DNA of 64,000 bases. Source: Sanderia malayensis. Its lineage: Eukaryota > Cnidaria > Scyphozoa > Semaeostomeae > Pelagiidae. Shown piece by piece: positions 24,322-38,324 of this stretch. The DNA is taken from assembly GCA_013076295.1 (NCBI GenBank), contig RQOL01000658.1, positions 868,001 through 932,000 on the forward strand, read 5' to 3'. The number at the start of each line of letters is the position of its first letter. Position 1 is the first letter of the stretch. A program made the translations under genes and the position numbers. The notes beneath the pieces are model-generated. The model had not been told where the DNA came from. It did not search any database and saw only the letters and a list, made by a program, of their open reading frames with translations.

Positions 24322-27300
24322 CTATGAAGCAGCAACAGCAATTGGCTTTGGATTCTCTTTGACTTCTTTTGGCAATTCACCTAAAAATTAATGATTACGG
24401 TTAAATTCTTAGCTTAAAATCAAGCAATATGCACACCCTACCAAGAACCAGCTCCAGAAACAAGGAAAAAAATGGAAAGGCATCAAATTGTTTTACCTGG
24501 CTCTTTAGATGGCACATCTGGCATTTGGTCCTCCACTTTGTTTGGCTCTTCTGTGGGCACAGAAGGAAGCTCTGTAACCTATGAACATCAGAAACATGTT
24601 TATACACTCAATTGTATGATTTAAGATATGCCAAAAATAAATTTTAGTTATATCTGCAATTATGTATTGTATGAATAAAAAGAGAATGACAGTGGCTCAT
24701 AAAAAATTAAACTAATAGTAGCCCACCTTTGTAAGTTCTTCCAACTCTGCAAGTATATCATCTTCATCTTCCTGAGTGAATGCCCCACTTATGAGCTCAT
24801 CAATTTCCTGCAGAAACACATTGCAATTATAACTGGGCAATCATCACTCAATGGTAATCAATAACTCTAAACATACAGTGAACGTAAAAACCCATGCATA
24901 TAGCAAATACCTGAAGAAACAAGGCAGCAAAACAGTGATAAATGTATACTCAAACCTGGCATGATACTTACACGTTGATATTCAATGCCTTCTTGTGTGT
25001 CTTCCATAATCTTTTCCACATCTTCAAGTGTCATCATCTAATAATGATATGAATGGACATCACATATTAACAACAATTGTAATAATGCAGTCTCAGTTCA
25101 GTATATTTTGGGTGAATACTGGTGTAAGCAAAAGCAATATTAAATAGCAAGCCTCTCTCTCGTTGGAGCTATAGCGTTAGAGTATTGCTTCAGATTATCC
25201 TCAAAATGGGATTAAAATACATACGCATTTCAATAACTACAAGGATAATCTAGACACAAATACAGAATCTTCCTCTTATGATAGCCAAAAATGAGATGGT
25301 GGAAGTCTTCAAAGACCCGTTGAGGTATCCGTTAAGGGTCAGTAAAACTTCCTATGTCACAAACAACTCAAAAGGCAGCAATCTAAAATAAAACGACAAA
25401 AATATCCCTACCTTGTGAAGTTCGGTGAGGCAATCATTTCCTTGCTTGAGACCTTCAACAACCTTGGCCTGCACCTGGGCAAACTCAATCTCGTTCACCA
25501 ATTTATCAAGAGCTTCAAGTTGATCATCAGTCTTTGTCAGCAGTGACTCCTGATATCGTTTCTTCTTCAACAAAACTTTGGCTTTGCTAAAAGACAACAG
25601 AACACAAGAAGCTAAGTTAATAGCGTCTACATAGTTTAGAATGAGAGTAAGCTTAACCGTACAATATTAGTCAAAGTGTTTGATCTGTTGAATATTCTTG
25701 TGTATATTACCCTTCTGGCCAGGAATTAGACTTACCATAAGTCCTCGATTAAGCCCCCCTCCCTCGAATAAGCCCTGGTGGGGGATTATTCGATTTTAGC
25801 AGAAAAGATCGAATAACTGGATGAAATGTGATCATAAGTTTATAGGATGACCTTTGGATAACTTTTGATAAAACTTGGTAGCTTTATATTTGAAAACCTT
25901 GGAGATTGTTTGTTATTTTAGTAAATACATTAATTCTATTTTTTGACGGACTCTTGTTTTTTCAACATACTTGGACATAGATATCGCCACCAAAACTTGA
26001 GTTACATGTAAAACGTGAAAAACTTGAACCCAAGAATGCATTTAAATTAATAACATTTGGAATGAAAGTGGCATTGTAAACTTCTAATGATGGGCCAATT
26101 GTGATCTATGATCATAATTTATCAAATATTTCTCATAAATTATGATCAATTATGACAAAAAAAATATAACGGTATATGAGTTCACAAATAATGCAACATG
26201 CTTGTGTAGGCTAAAATGCCAATTAAGCAAACAGAAGCAAAATGGATGCAAATTTTATGCTAGATAATGGTTTCTCAAGGTGCATGCATCAGCCAAAATG
26301 ATGCTAACTGGCTTCTATATCCATTGAATAACACCCTCTATACCCAACAAAGGTATAGCTTGCCAAGCTGTACTTTTGTTTGAGAGCAAACAATCCAACC
26401 AGCACAACATTCAAATCATCACAAGTTGCTAAACTGTTTTAGAATAGTTTCCAAATGCAAACTACAAGTTCCATGCAGGTGAAAATCCAATGAGGAAAAT
26501 TTAATGACCATTTACAAGCAAAGAAGAGCAAACAAAACTCAACTTTTTCAACAAACTGTGCAAAATGATAGAGGAAAAGCAGAAAACAAAACTTAATTCA
26601 TTGTAGGTTGTTAATAATTCGTAATTCATGTAGGGTGGCACAGACAAAGCTGCACATTTGCTTCCACCTGTTGTAGCTGGTATCGTAACCACCAAAGGAG
26701 GCTATTCATGCTTTGTTTACAGTCTGCTTGCAGTAATAGCTCAAACTAGAGTATTGATTATCAAGTAACTATCACTACTATTACAACAAGCCATATGTAT
26801 CTTAATTTTAGACCACAAGACCATGAATATTGCAAAATGAGATAATTTACTTCAACTTACTCCTTTTTGCCATCTTTTAACAGGTCCTTAGCAACATTCC
26901 TTTCCCTCTCCAAATTTAAAGTGATCTACAATAAGATCAAATTCGAATGAAAATACTTAGATATGACAAACACAGCATAAAATATGCACCCCATTAGTAA
27001 AATAAAATATAAGTAAAAGTAAAATATAAGTTGCATTTATCCAATCAATTTTTTTATCATAAAGGAAGAAATTGCGTTTATATTACAATTCACAAACCTT
27101 TTTCTGATACTGCTTCAGCTTATCCCGTTGTTGTTTTAATGACTATATAAAAAAGGTAATATAAAGCTTATATATTATTGGCCCTGGAAATTATACATTA
27201 ACGTAACGTCTAGACAGACTTGGCATATGGGTAAGATTATATCAGATTTTAAAAGGGTTGGGCCTGGCCTACTTTAGGCCTAAGCCACATTATTAATAGC

Positions 27301-27433
27301 ACATCACAAGTAGAATATGCCTTTCAAAATACCAGGCATTTTATAATATAATACTCACAAGAACGGCTCTATCTTGTTCGGTAATCTTCGGAGCTGGTTT
27401 AGGATGTGGTTTCCTGGAAAATAGCCCACCCAT
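24322..27433 (-). CDS. CHMP6: Charged multivesicular body protein 6 (ESCRT-III)
   Basis: CHMP6/Vps20 links ESCRT-II to ESCRT-III polymerisation on endosomes. Eight exons close in phase to 215 aa (human 201): 27433-27359, 27142-27098, 26925-26861, 25586-25412, 25037-24972, 24807-24727, 24578-24497, 24380-24322. The protein starts MGGLFSRK, keeping the Gly2 of the known N-myristoylation signal. Then come the basic helices (KITEQDRAVL, SLKQQRDKLKQYQKK, LLKKKRYQESLL), the acidic ELISGAFTQEDEDDILAELE segment and a C-terminus ending VAAS as in human. The proline/glutamate-rich tail after the acidic helix is slightly longer than in human. It is convergent with the gene ending at 24035. Confidence 0.96.
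25735..25805. mobile_element. Partial MITE, CTTATT subfamily
   Basis: TA then CCATAAGTCCTCGATTAAGC, followed by CCCTCGAATAAGCCC. The right boundary is not clear. It lies in the CHMP6 intron between 25586 and 26861. Confidence 0.5.
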
Positions 27434-28291
27434 CTCTCGAGAAGGAAGACTTTTGTTTTTATTCAAGACATTACGCCAGTGTTATTTAAAAGGTAGGGTG
27501 TAGATAGGTATACAATCATACCAGCAGAAATTTTAAATCTTCCTTGCTTCGATTCTTTGAACAGAAGATAACAAATTTGACATGGGTTGTGCTTTGCAGA
27601 TACGCTTGGCATTTCTCGCTGATCTTCCCATCAAAATCATTGACACCATAATCATCGAGGGCGCAAAGATTAGATCATCAACGTTAGTGCATAACTATTC
27701 AAGACAAACTTGAAAAGGACAAATTATTTATATCTAAAAACAAACCTGTTAAACCCTCGCTTTCTTGCTGCCATTCACCTGCAAGCATCTTCGTAGAAAA
27801 CTCCAGCATTAAGTTATCCGGGTTATAACTTACTTAAGCCACAGCTACAACAATAGTCCTTTTTTCAAAAATATGACCGTTCGAGAAACAGCATAAATTT
27901 TAAGTTCTTAATGCAACACCAGCTAGCAAAACAGCGCAGGTTTAAAGCATTGAAATATCAAGGTCAGAATGCAAAGAAATAACTCAAACTTCCGGTCTTA
28001 AAAATTGTCTTCAAAAATAAATGACGAATGCATATATAGAAATTTACAATTACACATACATATAATAGTTGATAATTTTGCAGCCTAAAGATAACTGACA
28101 AAACATGACATTGAGACACTTCCTAGAACAAATTGTGCAAATCTAATTTAATTTTAACTTGCTTGAGCTAATTAATAGAAAATGATCCAAGATGCAAAAC
28201 CATCATCTATTTTTGGTACAGAAATGGGAGGGGGATTTTACTGTCGAAACTGAAAAGGGCATCGTCACTAAGGGAGCAATGTTCATATAGC

Positions 28292-29875
<1,584 letters not shown>

Positions 29876-29977
29876 TTAAGTTGAGATATCAAACAAGAGA
29901 TGCTCAAAAGTTGCAAACGTCTGTCCTCGGTGAAGTTTCACTTCGAATAGGATGAACTGCTCTTGTTTCCTCCAGGA

Positions 29978-29985
29978 TATCTATA
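29978..29985 (-). promoter_or_regulatory. TATA-like element of the actin gene
   Basis: TATAGATA on the minus strand, about 112 bp upstream of the ATG and 35-45 bp downstream of the nearest CArG box. The spacing is what an actin core promoter would have. Confidence 0.5.
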
Positions 29986-30019
29986 GCCAAGCCATGTGAC
30001 AGTAACACCGTCTATCAAA

Positions 30020-30029
30020 CCAAATAAGG
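30020..30029 (-). promoter_or_regulatory. CArG box (SRF site), proximal
   Basis: CCAAATAAGG on the plus strand (CCTTATTTGG on the minus) is a perfect CC(A/T)6GG, the serum response factor site that is a hallmark of actin promoters. Confidence 0.8.
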
Positions 30030-30079
30030 CAATATCCGGTATTAGGAACGTTTGCTTGTTTCTTCACTCTGTTAGTATT

Positions 30080-30089
30080 CCAAATAAGG
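30080..30089 (-). promoter_or_regulatory. CArG box (SRF site), distal
   Basis: A second perfect CCAAATAAGG, 60 bp from the first, in the same orientation and with the same following bases (CAATA). A near-CArG with seven central A/T (CCTAAATATGG) is at 30269-30279. Confidence 0.8.
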
Positions 30090-30166
30090 CAATAACGGTT
30101 GTCTTATGTGCTTCACTATGATCAATGAATCATGAACCAAACCCCCGACATGGCTTGGAGGGCTCT

Positions 30167-30202
30167 GATTGGCTGCGAAAGGCAGAGGCGCCCTATGATT
30201 GG
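30167..30202 (-). promoter_or_regulatory. Pair of inverted CCAAT boxes
   Basis: TGATTGGCT and TGATTGGTT on the plus strand are CCAATCA motifs on the actin strand, about 30 bp apart and upstream of the CArG boxes. They are NF-Y-type sites by sequence. Confidence 0.5.
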
Positions 30203-31284
30203 TTTAATTTCAAATCATCCTGTCGCTGAGATATCGACCGGCGAGACACCTGTTTGAAGCAATCGCAACCTAAATATGGCCTCCGCCTTCAACAACTGTC
30301 AAATCTTGCCTTCCTGTCCGGTCTTGCATTAATTTTTCACCGAACAAGGAAATAGAATAAATTTTACTTTATGCCCTTCATCTGTAAATATTGCTGATTA
30401 TGGCTTTTAGATATAGGAATGTTCTCAATAACAAAGTTTTCCCATAAATGTTTAACAGATTTCTATTAAAATTTTATCTTTATTATCTTGAATCTCAAAG
30501 CTCTTTATTTAAAGGGTTTGTAATGTCACTGTTTGTTGCCTCCCAGTTGACACGAGAGGATAAGTCAAAGAATGTGGTTTGTTTTACAAAACAATAGAAG
30601 AATCCCAGAACGAATTCCAAAATTAATCCTATTTTGAAGGGTTGAAGTCCAGGAAGGAGTTATCTGGGCAACGCCCAAATTCACAAAATTATTTACAGGC
30701 CTAGGCCGGCCTTTTTGAAATAAAGTGCAAGAAATGTGGAAATCTATAGTCCACTATCAGTCGTCTCGAAATTTAACTAGCTTTCTTATATCCCGTTACA
30801 CTTAGATAATTGGAATATTGCTTATCCAATCTACACAGCATTTTAACTCGATATTTTGCATGTCCAACAAAACAAGGATATTACAATCCTTGAATGAATG
30901 CCTAACTATGGCAAAGAACAGATGCATATGAGCAGCTTATGAAAATATAAAATAGTTTAAAGCTCACTCAAGTTGAAATAGTCTTTCAAATTTATATATT
31001 TTTATATTCTATTCACGCATTTTCCAAAATGTGCAAAGCTTTGGCCAAAGCTGATCATGTTTCCGTGACACAAGAAACACAAGCCCATTTTGTTCACAAA
31101 TGCAAATCACACACGTTGATAAATATTTAGTCAAAGGTGTGGCTGCTTCGTTGCGTATATTGTATTCTTGCTTTATTTGACAAATAATAAGACAATCATG
31201 CATTATTATGCGGCCTTAGTTTCCACCCATTCGACGTGCCACGAATATTTGTACATATTTGGTATAAATACGAAGACAGAATAA

Positions 31285-31330
31285 TGCCACAAGGAAGCAT
31301 TGAATACTTCACTGCTTCCTTGTTGTGGCA
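31285..31330. repeat. Short imperfect hairpin
   Basis: TGCCACAAGGAAGCA and TGCTTCCTTGTTGTGGCA pair with one 3-nt bulge around a 13-nt loop. A TATAAATA lies about 20 bp upstream. The stem is short for an animal pre-miRNA, so it is listed only as a hairpin. Confidence 0.5.
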
Positions 31331-32195
31331 CTGGCACTGTTTCACGAATTACTGTCCCCACCTATATGAGTTGTAGAGTCAAGAGCTTCGGTCTTTGATA
31401 TGGTCTTTTTAAATTTTGAATGCCAGGAAATGAAAGTCTTTCGCACAAAATTATAGGATAGTCATAAACAAAATTGTATTTAACTTGCGGCACATTAAAA
31501 GGGTGATTGAAATTATAATTGTTTTGCATCTGAACAAATTCAGATGCTACTCACATTTCAAGGAAATTAATATCTTATGAACAGTGATTAATTAGTTTCC
31601 TATATCTTTTATATTGAACGAATAAAATGCCCTGGGAAATAAAAATCTCCCTTTATTTGTTGGATGTGCAAACGATTTCTTTGACTTGGGATAACTTGAC
31701 CTTGGCAATGGAAGAGAAAAAGAAACAAGAGCAAACCGCATTATAAACAAACACAACTAGCTACCCAGTGAAATTCGAGTATGAATTAGGATAGAAGTTT
31801 CCTATTAAACATTAAGCTTTAATATTAGCAATATTAAAGCACTGCATTTGCCCGTTTTTAACACAATTTAGTTTAGGCCCAGAGCCCAGACCCAATAGTT
31901 GTTTGGCCACTTAGGGGAACATCCCTTCACATGCAAGGCAGCATCGTATCATATGGGGAAACACCCAACAAAATGAAGTGTCAATCTGTTCAGCAAAACA
32001 CAGGAGAATTTCGGCAAAAACTTCAAAACGTGATGTTCCACAACCAAAAGTACGGAGCAATATTCGTCTTGGAAGTTATTTTTGTCGCAGACATACATAA
32101 AATCACAATACTATGTTACACTGGTTGACTTCCTTGTTGATAGTGATCTTCGAATCATCGTCATAATAATCATAGTAATTTGCTTCCATCATACA

Positions 32196-32612
32196 CGTCA
32201 TTTTTATAAGAAACTGGGTTTATAAGGAACTGGAACTAGCATGGGTAAAAATTTAAGAAACAGTAAAATTTTAATTCTCAAAAAAGTCCATTGACTTTAG
32301 TTTGTCTAGTTTGTTTTTTTTATCTTAATAAATATCAATATAATGTTCATGTTACATAGTTTGTGTTTGACATTGTTTGTAATTTATTATTTTGATTTGC
32401 ATGGTTTTCTCAATTTTTTTCGTGACAATATCGGTTTATATCCATTCAAAAATACTCAAACCCAACTTACATACTGTAATTTTAAAGCCTGAAAATAAGA
32501 AATCAATTAAGAAACTTTTAGGTACTAAAACGCCAACATTCTCATGCCAAGTTAAGAAACTTTTAGCACCGAGTGCTGATGCAAGTGTCTTTTATAAAAT
32601 AAACTTGTAGAT
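32196..32612. mobile_element. Inverted-repeat element, AAGAAACT family, copy 2
   Basis: TTTTTATAAGAAACTGGGTT at the left and a complementary TTTTATAAAATAAAC at the right, with TTAAGAAACTTTTAG repeats inside. Same architecture as 3789-4200 but strongly diverged. Confidence 0.55.
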
Positions 32613-33256
32613 CTAAGCATAGCATTCCATTGTTAATCACTTACTGAACCACACCACCTTAGCACAATTTGTTCATCTATCAATAAAGCTGTGAGTCATA
32701 AAGGTTTCGATCTCCGTATATCATAAAAAAGCAAAGAGAAAACACTTCAAGCAAAGTAATAATAAGCATGGAAAACCTATCCACAAATACATTACCATAA
32801 ACTATAAACCATAAACCATAAAAGTCAAAGATAGCCCATTAAAATTAATTATCTTTCTTAAACATGACTGTAAAAAACTCATTATTAACAAATGAAACCA
32901 GATACTTTCATAACTTACCTACAATATACTTACAAGTTTACCTGAAATAAAAAATATTAGTTAATCATATATTTATATTATATAGCAAGATAAAGCTTTA
33001 ATGTATGAGGAACTTGGGCCTTAGACTCCAACATATTCGAAAATTATAGTAACAGATGTTCTGCAAAAAAACATGTCTTCTTGAACAGTATGTAAAGAAA
33101 TGCGAAGCTCTGAAGTACAGAAAATGGCGACAATTTAGCCAAGTTTACATCGCCAGAAAAACAACATGGAATTATCTGCGCCAGTACAATACCATGTATA
33201 ATAATCCCGTAGAGTGTTCAAGTGTGTTATTACTTTTATGTGATGGCCAGCTTATG

Positions 33257-36200
33257 CTAAGGGCCCTGAAGGAGATGGGTTGCCTTTTTCTTTCGTGCTT
33301 GTAGCATCTCATAGAATGGATCTCTAGTTATACTGTTCCTGGAAAAATGAAAACAATAAAAATTATTCAACAAATGCATAGATCAGTGGTGTTCATCGCT
33401 TCATTGAGTACCCAGGAATAAGAAATTTGCTCGATTTATTCGAGTTTTGAGGTTCAAACCTGATGTCTAACGGTTCAAAACAAATTCCAGGTGAGTCAAA
33501 ATTATCGACGTAAGATAAGTAATTCGAAAGAGAATTCGAAAACCACGAGATTCCTAATTAAATTCACAAAGACAATGATATCAATTATGTGATGTCAGTA
33601 TTACTTACTTGATATCTGTGATCCAATTGTCTCTTTCGTGAGCTGATGAAGCACATATTCTGTATATATCATGATGCCCTAATTAATTAAAAAAAGTACA
33701 AGATTAAATATTTTCATAATGTTAACGTAATTTTTTTTGTTTTTTTTCTTTCTTACTTAATAGTGACACTTAACAGTCCCACATGTTACACACTTTAGGG
33801 TAACTTAAAATGAATTTTATACACTGTACCCCTTATCGAAGCGAGGAACAGAAAAAGGAATAACAACTAATGATTAAGTTAAGAAATAACAAAGCAAAGT
33901 AAAAAAAATAATATAGGAATATCTTATGCATCTAATTACCTGTCACTACTTTCCCATCTGAATCAGTTTTGCATGCCTTGATAACTGAGCCACTATTTGG
34001 AGCATATATCTCGAAGCAGAACTGAAGAGAAACAAATAACAGGCATTGCTTAAAACACAAAACATTTTTAAATAGGATAAGCATAACTTCATACTGCTCA
34101 TCAATGAACAATGGAGATATCAATTTGAAGTGAATGAACTTATAAAAGAATGAAAATAAAATTTCAGTACAAACCTTTCGTTTAATTTCCTGATTTTCAC
34201 GAACTCTCAAATTTTCTAATGGAATAATTCCTCTTGGTTCTTTATCCTGAAAAAGAATATAACAAAAAATATATTTAATTTCATATACAATTAGAAGAAT
34301 GTCTGACAGGGTTTCCACGTGTATCTAGTGCTGAAACTCTTAGAAAACAGTCACAATATTTTGGGTTGTAAAAGCCGCAAGTAAGGATAAATTAGAATAA
34401 GCATGAACATTATGTTATATCTCATCCTTTCTTAAGACAATTTGGTTACATATTTTATCACCTGAAGGTTGAAAATCTCAGAGGATTTTTTTAAAATCAA
34501 TGGCAAAAAGAATTCTGGATATTAAAAGCATTAAACCCAAAACCAAAATAGGATTCATTGAAAGTATTGCTACAAATGATACAATATTCATAGATGGATT
34601 AGTTAGTTAGAGATCTTAGAATTTCTCGGCAGAATGGTCAACCACAAAAAAGTAATCTTAATTAAATAAACCAATTAATATGGTGCGATTACGGAATGGC
34701 TGGGTCTCTCACGATTGATTCTGGTGGTTTTAATCGAGTTAACCTCATCAATAAGGTTCTTTATTTCACATAAAGTAATTTAATACAAAGAGGGGTGTGG
34801 TTTGCTCCTTGGAAATGCAGACAATCCAACTCAACATATTTTCAGACTTGTATGTGAGAGAGTTGAATTGAAAGATACAACAGAATAAATAGCAAAAATT
34901 AGGAAAAAATAAACCTGTTTCATAACTCACCCCTCTATTTTTGAAATAATACAAGCAGTTGTCCTTCAGTATGAAGTAACGTGGTTTCCAAGACTTGTGA
35001 AGGCCACCTTTGGGCAAAGAAACAAAAAATCTATCATTCTAATCATGAGCATGTGAATCTTCACAAGATAAAAAACTATTGTTACTATTATTACCAATAT
35101 TATTACAACTATTACTGTTATTACTATTTGCATCGCTTTAATCTGTCTTTGCTGTTTACTATTTCATCTTGTAACACAGTAAAAACCCGCATATAAGAAC
35201 CAATGGATTAACAACCTTCAGGGTGATTTTGCTGCTCAAAACAATAGGCGAAACAATACCCTATTGCCTTGGAACAATAAGCTGGAAGGAAAATTTACGG
35301 GTTCTCATTTGCGGGTTTTTACTGTAACCCCATGTAATGTCATTGATTTCAATTGCATTGTTGTCATAATGGGTGGCAAAAAAAAGATAAGGCTGAAAGA
35401 GTGTAAGCTCTGCTGAAAAAACAACATTTTCTCATACCTTCTTTTGTCAACATTCCTTCTCGTTCTGCATTAAAGAATGTTTTCGTCAAATCATTGCCAT
35501 CATCTTCTGGGATTTTGAACGGTTCATCGCGAATGCTTTCGTACAGCTCCTACAACACAAGCAGAGCAACATTTTACTTTCTTACTACAATGACACACAA
35601 AAATAGCAGGGAAAATAGTAGTGAATAAAAATTTTGGAAAGAAATTGTCTGCAATACATCAGATGTGATGAACGATATAAAACAATCCAGTGATAAAACC
35701 AAAAATTAGCTAACCGTTAGCAATTCAGCAGATAGATCATCTCCATTGTTTATTCCTCTGTTCATGTTGATAAAGCCATCTAAAGTTTGCTACAAAATGC
35801 AAACATGGATAATAAGCAAGTCCAATAATACAAAAACCAGTAGTTTCGACTGTTGCAAGATGCGAAACAAAGTGAGGAATGTGAAAATTATTTTCACATT
35901 TTACCTACCTTATCCTTTACACTAGGATTGTGAAGATTTGTGTTCAACATTATGATCGAAAAACTAAGTACGTAGCATGTGTCTGAAAAGAAATAATAGT
36001 GAACAATAACAAGAGTATTTGATAAAGAAAAAAGTTTGTATGCTTTTTCAAAAAAATTTTTATTTAAGCACTTTTCTCAAGACACCTTACCCGGGATTTT
36101 AAATTCAGTAACATTCTGATTGCAATAACGTTCTGCAAAGGATTCCATCATTCTGTCTATTTTCTGAGCTTCACCTGGTAGTCGAAAATTCCAAAGAAAA

Positions 36201-37797
36201 TCCCTAAGAGAAATAAGGCAAAAAAGATTAATTCCAATGGGCAAACAGCATGGATCAGCTTACATAATTGATGGTAAAGATCGTTTTTTCACAAATGAAA
36301 ATTGTCAACAGAATTGTCTGCAATTTAGCTTGAGTACTGAAGACTTTCTTCTTCACTTTTAATATCAAATGAAAGAACTGTGACTGCTTGCTCACAGATG
36401 AAACTTACCTAAGAGCATCAACCAACAACTTATCTTTAAAATCATGTAAAGCTACGAAATGTTTCAGAACATCAATATTGAAATCCTCTCTGTAAAAAAA
36501 AGAATGTATCACATTACTATGAAAAAGCCACACAGTTTTATCATTACAATGTCCCTGGGAATAATTGTGCAGAAAATTTCTTGTAAACGTATTGTATAGA
36601 ACTCAACTACAGCAAGATTTACTTACTTTTCTCCAAGGTATTCCCCAATTTTCACTTTATTTAAGTTCTCCCCTTTATACAAAAAGGCTGCAACATCTTC
36701 TGGACTCAAATTAATGAGACAATTCTTGTACAAGTATTCTAAACCCTGAAAAATATTGTAAAATTGCTTGCAAAATAATAAAATGCAAAGTGACTAATGT
36801 GCAAAAGGTTCGAAAAGAATATCAGTGAAAGTATTAAAAAAACAAGTATTTCAAAGACTTGAAAGTGATACCTTTCCAGGGTCTATGTTGAATTTCTTTT
36901 TTCCAATATTCCAGAGTTTTGCAGTATTTTCGGGCTGGGACCTGAAAGAACAATCATTATCATTGTCATCTTCATCAACCATCCTCCTCATTGGTAACAT
37001 AATTGAATTCAATGAAGCAGACAATCTTTGATACAATTTTTGATACAAGAAAGTATTGCATAAAATTTGGATTGTTATTTTCACTTTCACTTACGTTTCA
37101 TCTAATTCATCCATGAAATTGAGGTCTTTATTTATTTCTCCAATTTCATCTTTTAATTGCTAGATAAGGTATAAAACTACAATGGTTATTTTCATTCATT
37201 TTAATTTCCTATATAAACCTGTATTGGAATTCCTCAACATAACTCATATCTATGTCTGGTATTAATGTTTTAATTTACAATGCTAACAATGAAGGAATTT
37301 AGTAGCACAAAAAACACTTAAGAATATTTAGAAACATCGCTTTACTATATTTTGATACACATACCAGTACATCGAAAAGCAAAGGATATATCACCAATTT
37401 ACGTACAAATCAACAAGAAAAATGTCTGTCAAAACTCACCTGTATCTCTGTGAGCAATTCTTGTTTTCTTTTCCTAATCTCTTGCAGTAATTGCCTTTCT
37501 TTCGGAGTAAGCTCTGAAAATGAAATTCAGCGATTCCGAAATTACAATGACAAAAAATGCAGCTGTCCCACATGCCAACAAAACCTTTTCAATTTCCAAA
37601 AGTGTAATCTCATCATCTAACAGACAGTAATGACAAACAGGTTGACAAAACCCCCTCTCCTGGCCAGCAAGCATACATACTTGATAATAATATACGTAAA
37701 TTTTGTATATTTCATCACTCAAACCCACAGAGGTGCCCATACGTAGATAATGTTTACCTTTTCTCAATGACCCTTGCTTCATATCGATCGCCGACAT
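33257..37797 (-). CDS. CYTH1: Cytohesin-type ARF guanine-nucleotide exchange factor
   Basis: Cytohesins activate ARF GTPases at membranes rich in phosphoinositides. Fifteen exons close in phase to 401 aa (human CYTH1 398): 37797-37758, 37513-37440, 37159-37095, 36941-36872, 36745-36627, 36489-36409, 36203-36091, 35982-35909, 35789-35715, 35549-35438, 35007-34931, 34246-34175, 34021-33940, 33678-33609, 33338-33257. Order: coiled coil (about 14-60), Sec7 (about 70-250, with YLGEKEDFN carrying the glutamic finger, [19 protein letters not shown] and [20 protein letters not shown]), PH (about 265-378, [41 protein letters not shown]), then a basic tail [13 protein letters not shown]. The PH domain is the two-glycine form (KEGGLHK). 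CYTH1 stands for the vertebrate CYTH1-4 group; one-to-one orthology is not implied. Confidence 0.95.
35177..35324. mobile_element. MITE with CAGTAAAAACCCGCATATAA ends, copy 2
   Basis: A 148-bp sister of 23074-23220, in the cytohesin intron that splits the diglycine codon. The right flank is TA and the left flank is CA, so one half of the duplication has mutated. Confidence 0.8.
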
Positions 37798-38324
37798 TAC
37801 ATATATTGGGCCTAAAATATGCAGGCTAAATACAGTTTTGAAACTGTAAAAAATGTCTGAGTGGATAGCAACCACAAAGTTTGTTTCAACTAATTACGAG
37901 CCTTGCAGCTTGGTTCTTTGAATCAGCATTAAAGTTTCAGTAATTCAGCTTCTAAAAAGATGATATAGGTAATGAAGTTGTCCTCAACTTCTTCGGCATG
38001 AATTTTCAGGAACGAACGAGGAAATTAAATGAGTATCCGGATTCCGGTATTATATTCAGAGCTCCGAAACGGGGTCGGTATTAAACATTGACCATCGGAC
38101 CAGTATTGTTCGGGCAAATGTAAAACACTATTATTATTGGGACATTAATATACATGAAATAAAATAGGCAACAAATACTCTCACATGAAGATCAATATAA
38201 TATAAATCCATGTTAATATCATCATCAACAATTGATTACCGAATGATTAGAAAAAATCGCCTAGTGATTTGTTAATAATGAAATCCCAATTTAGTTAAAA
38301 TAAAATTACCTATAATTGAAGAAT

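Larger units (their letters stand above)
30300..33256. other. Intergenic stretch between actin promoter and cytohesin 3' end
   Basis: No supported gene. It contains a short hairpin (31285-31330) and the AAGAAACT-family element (32196-32612). The rest is AT-rich, with open frames below 75 codons that look random. Confidence 0.55.
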
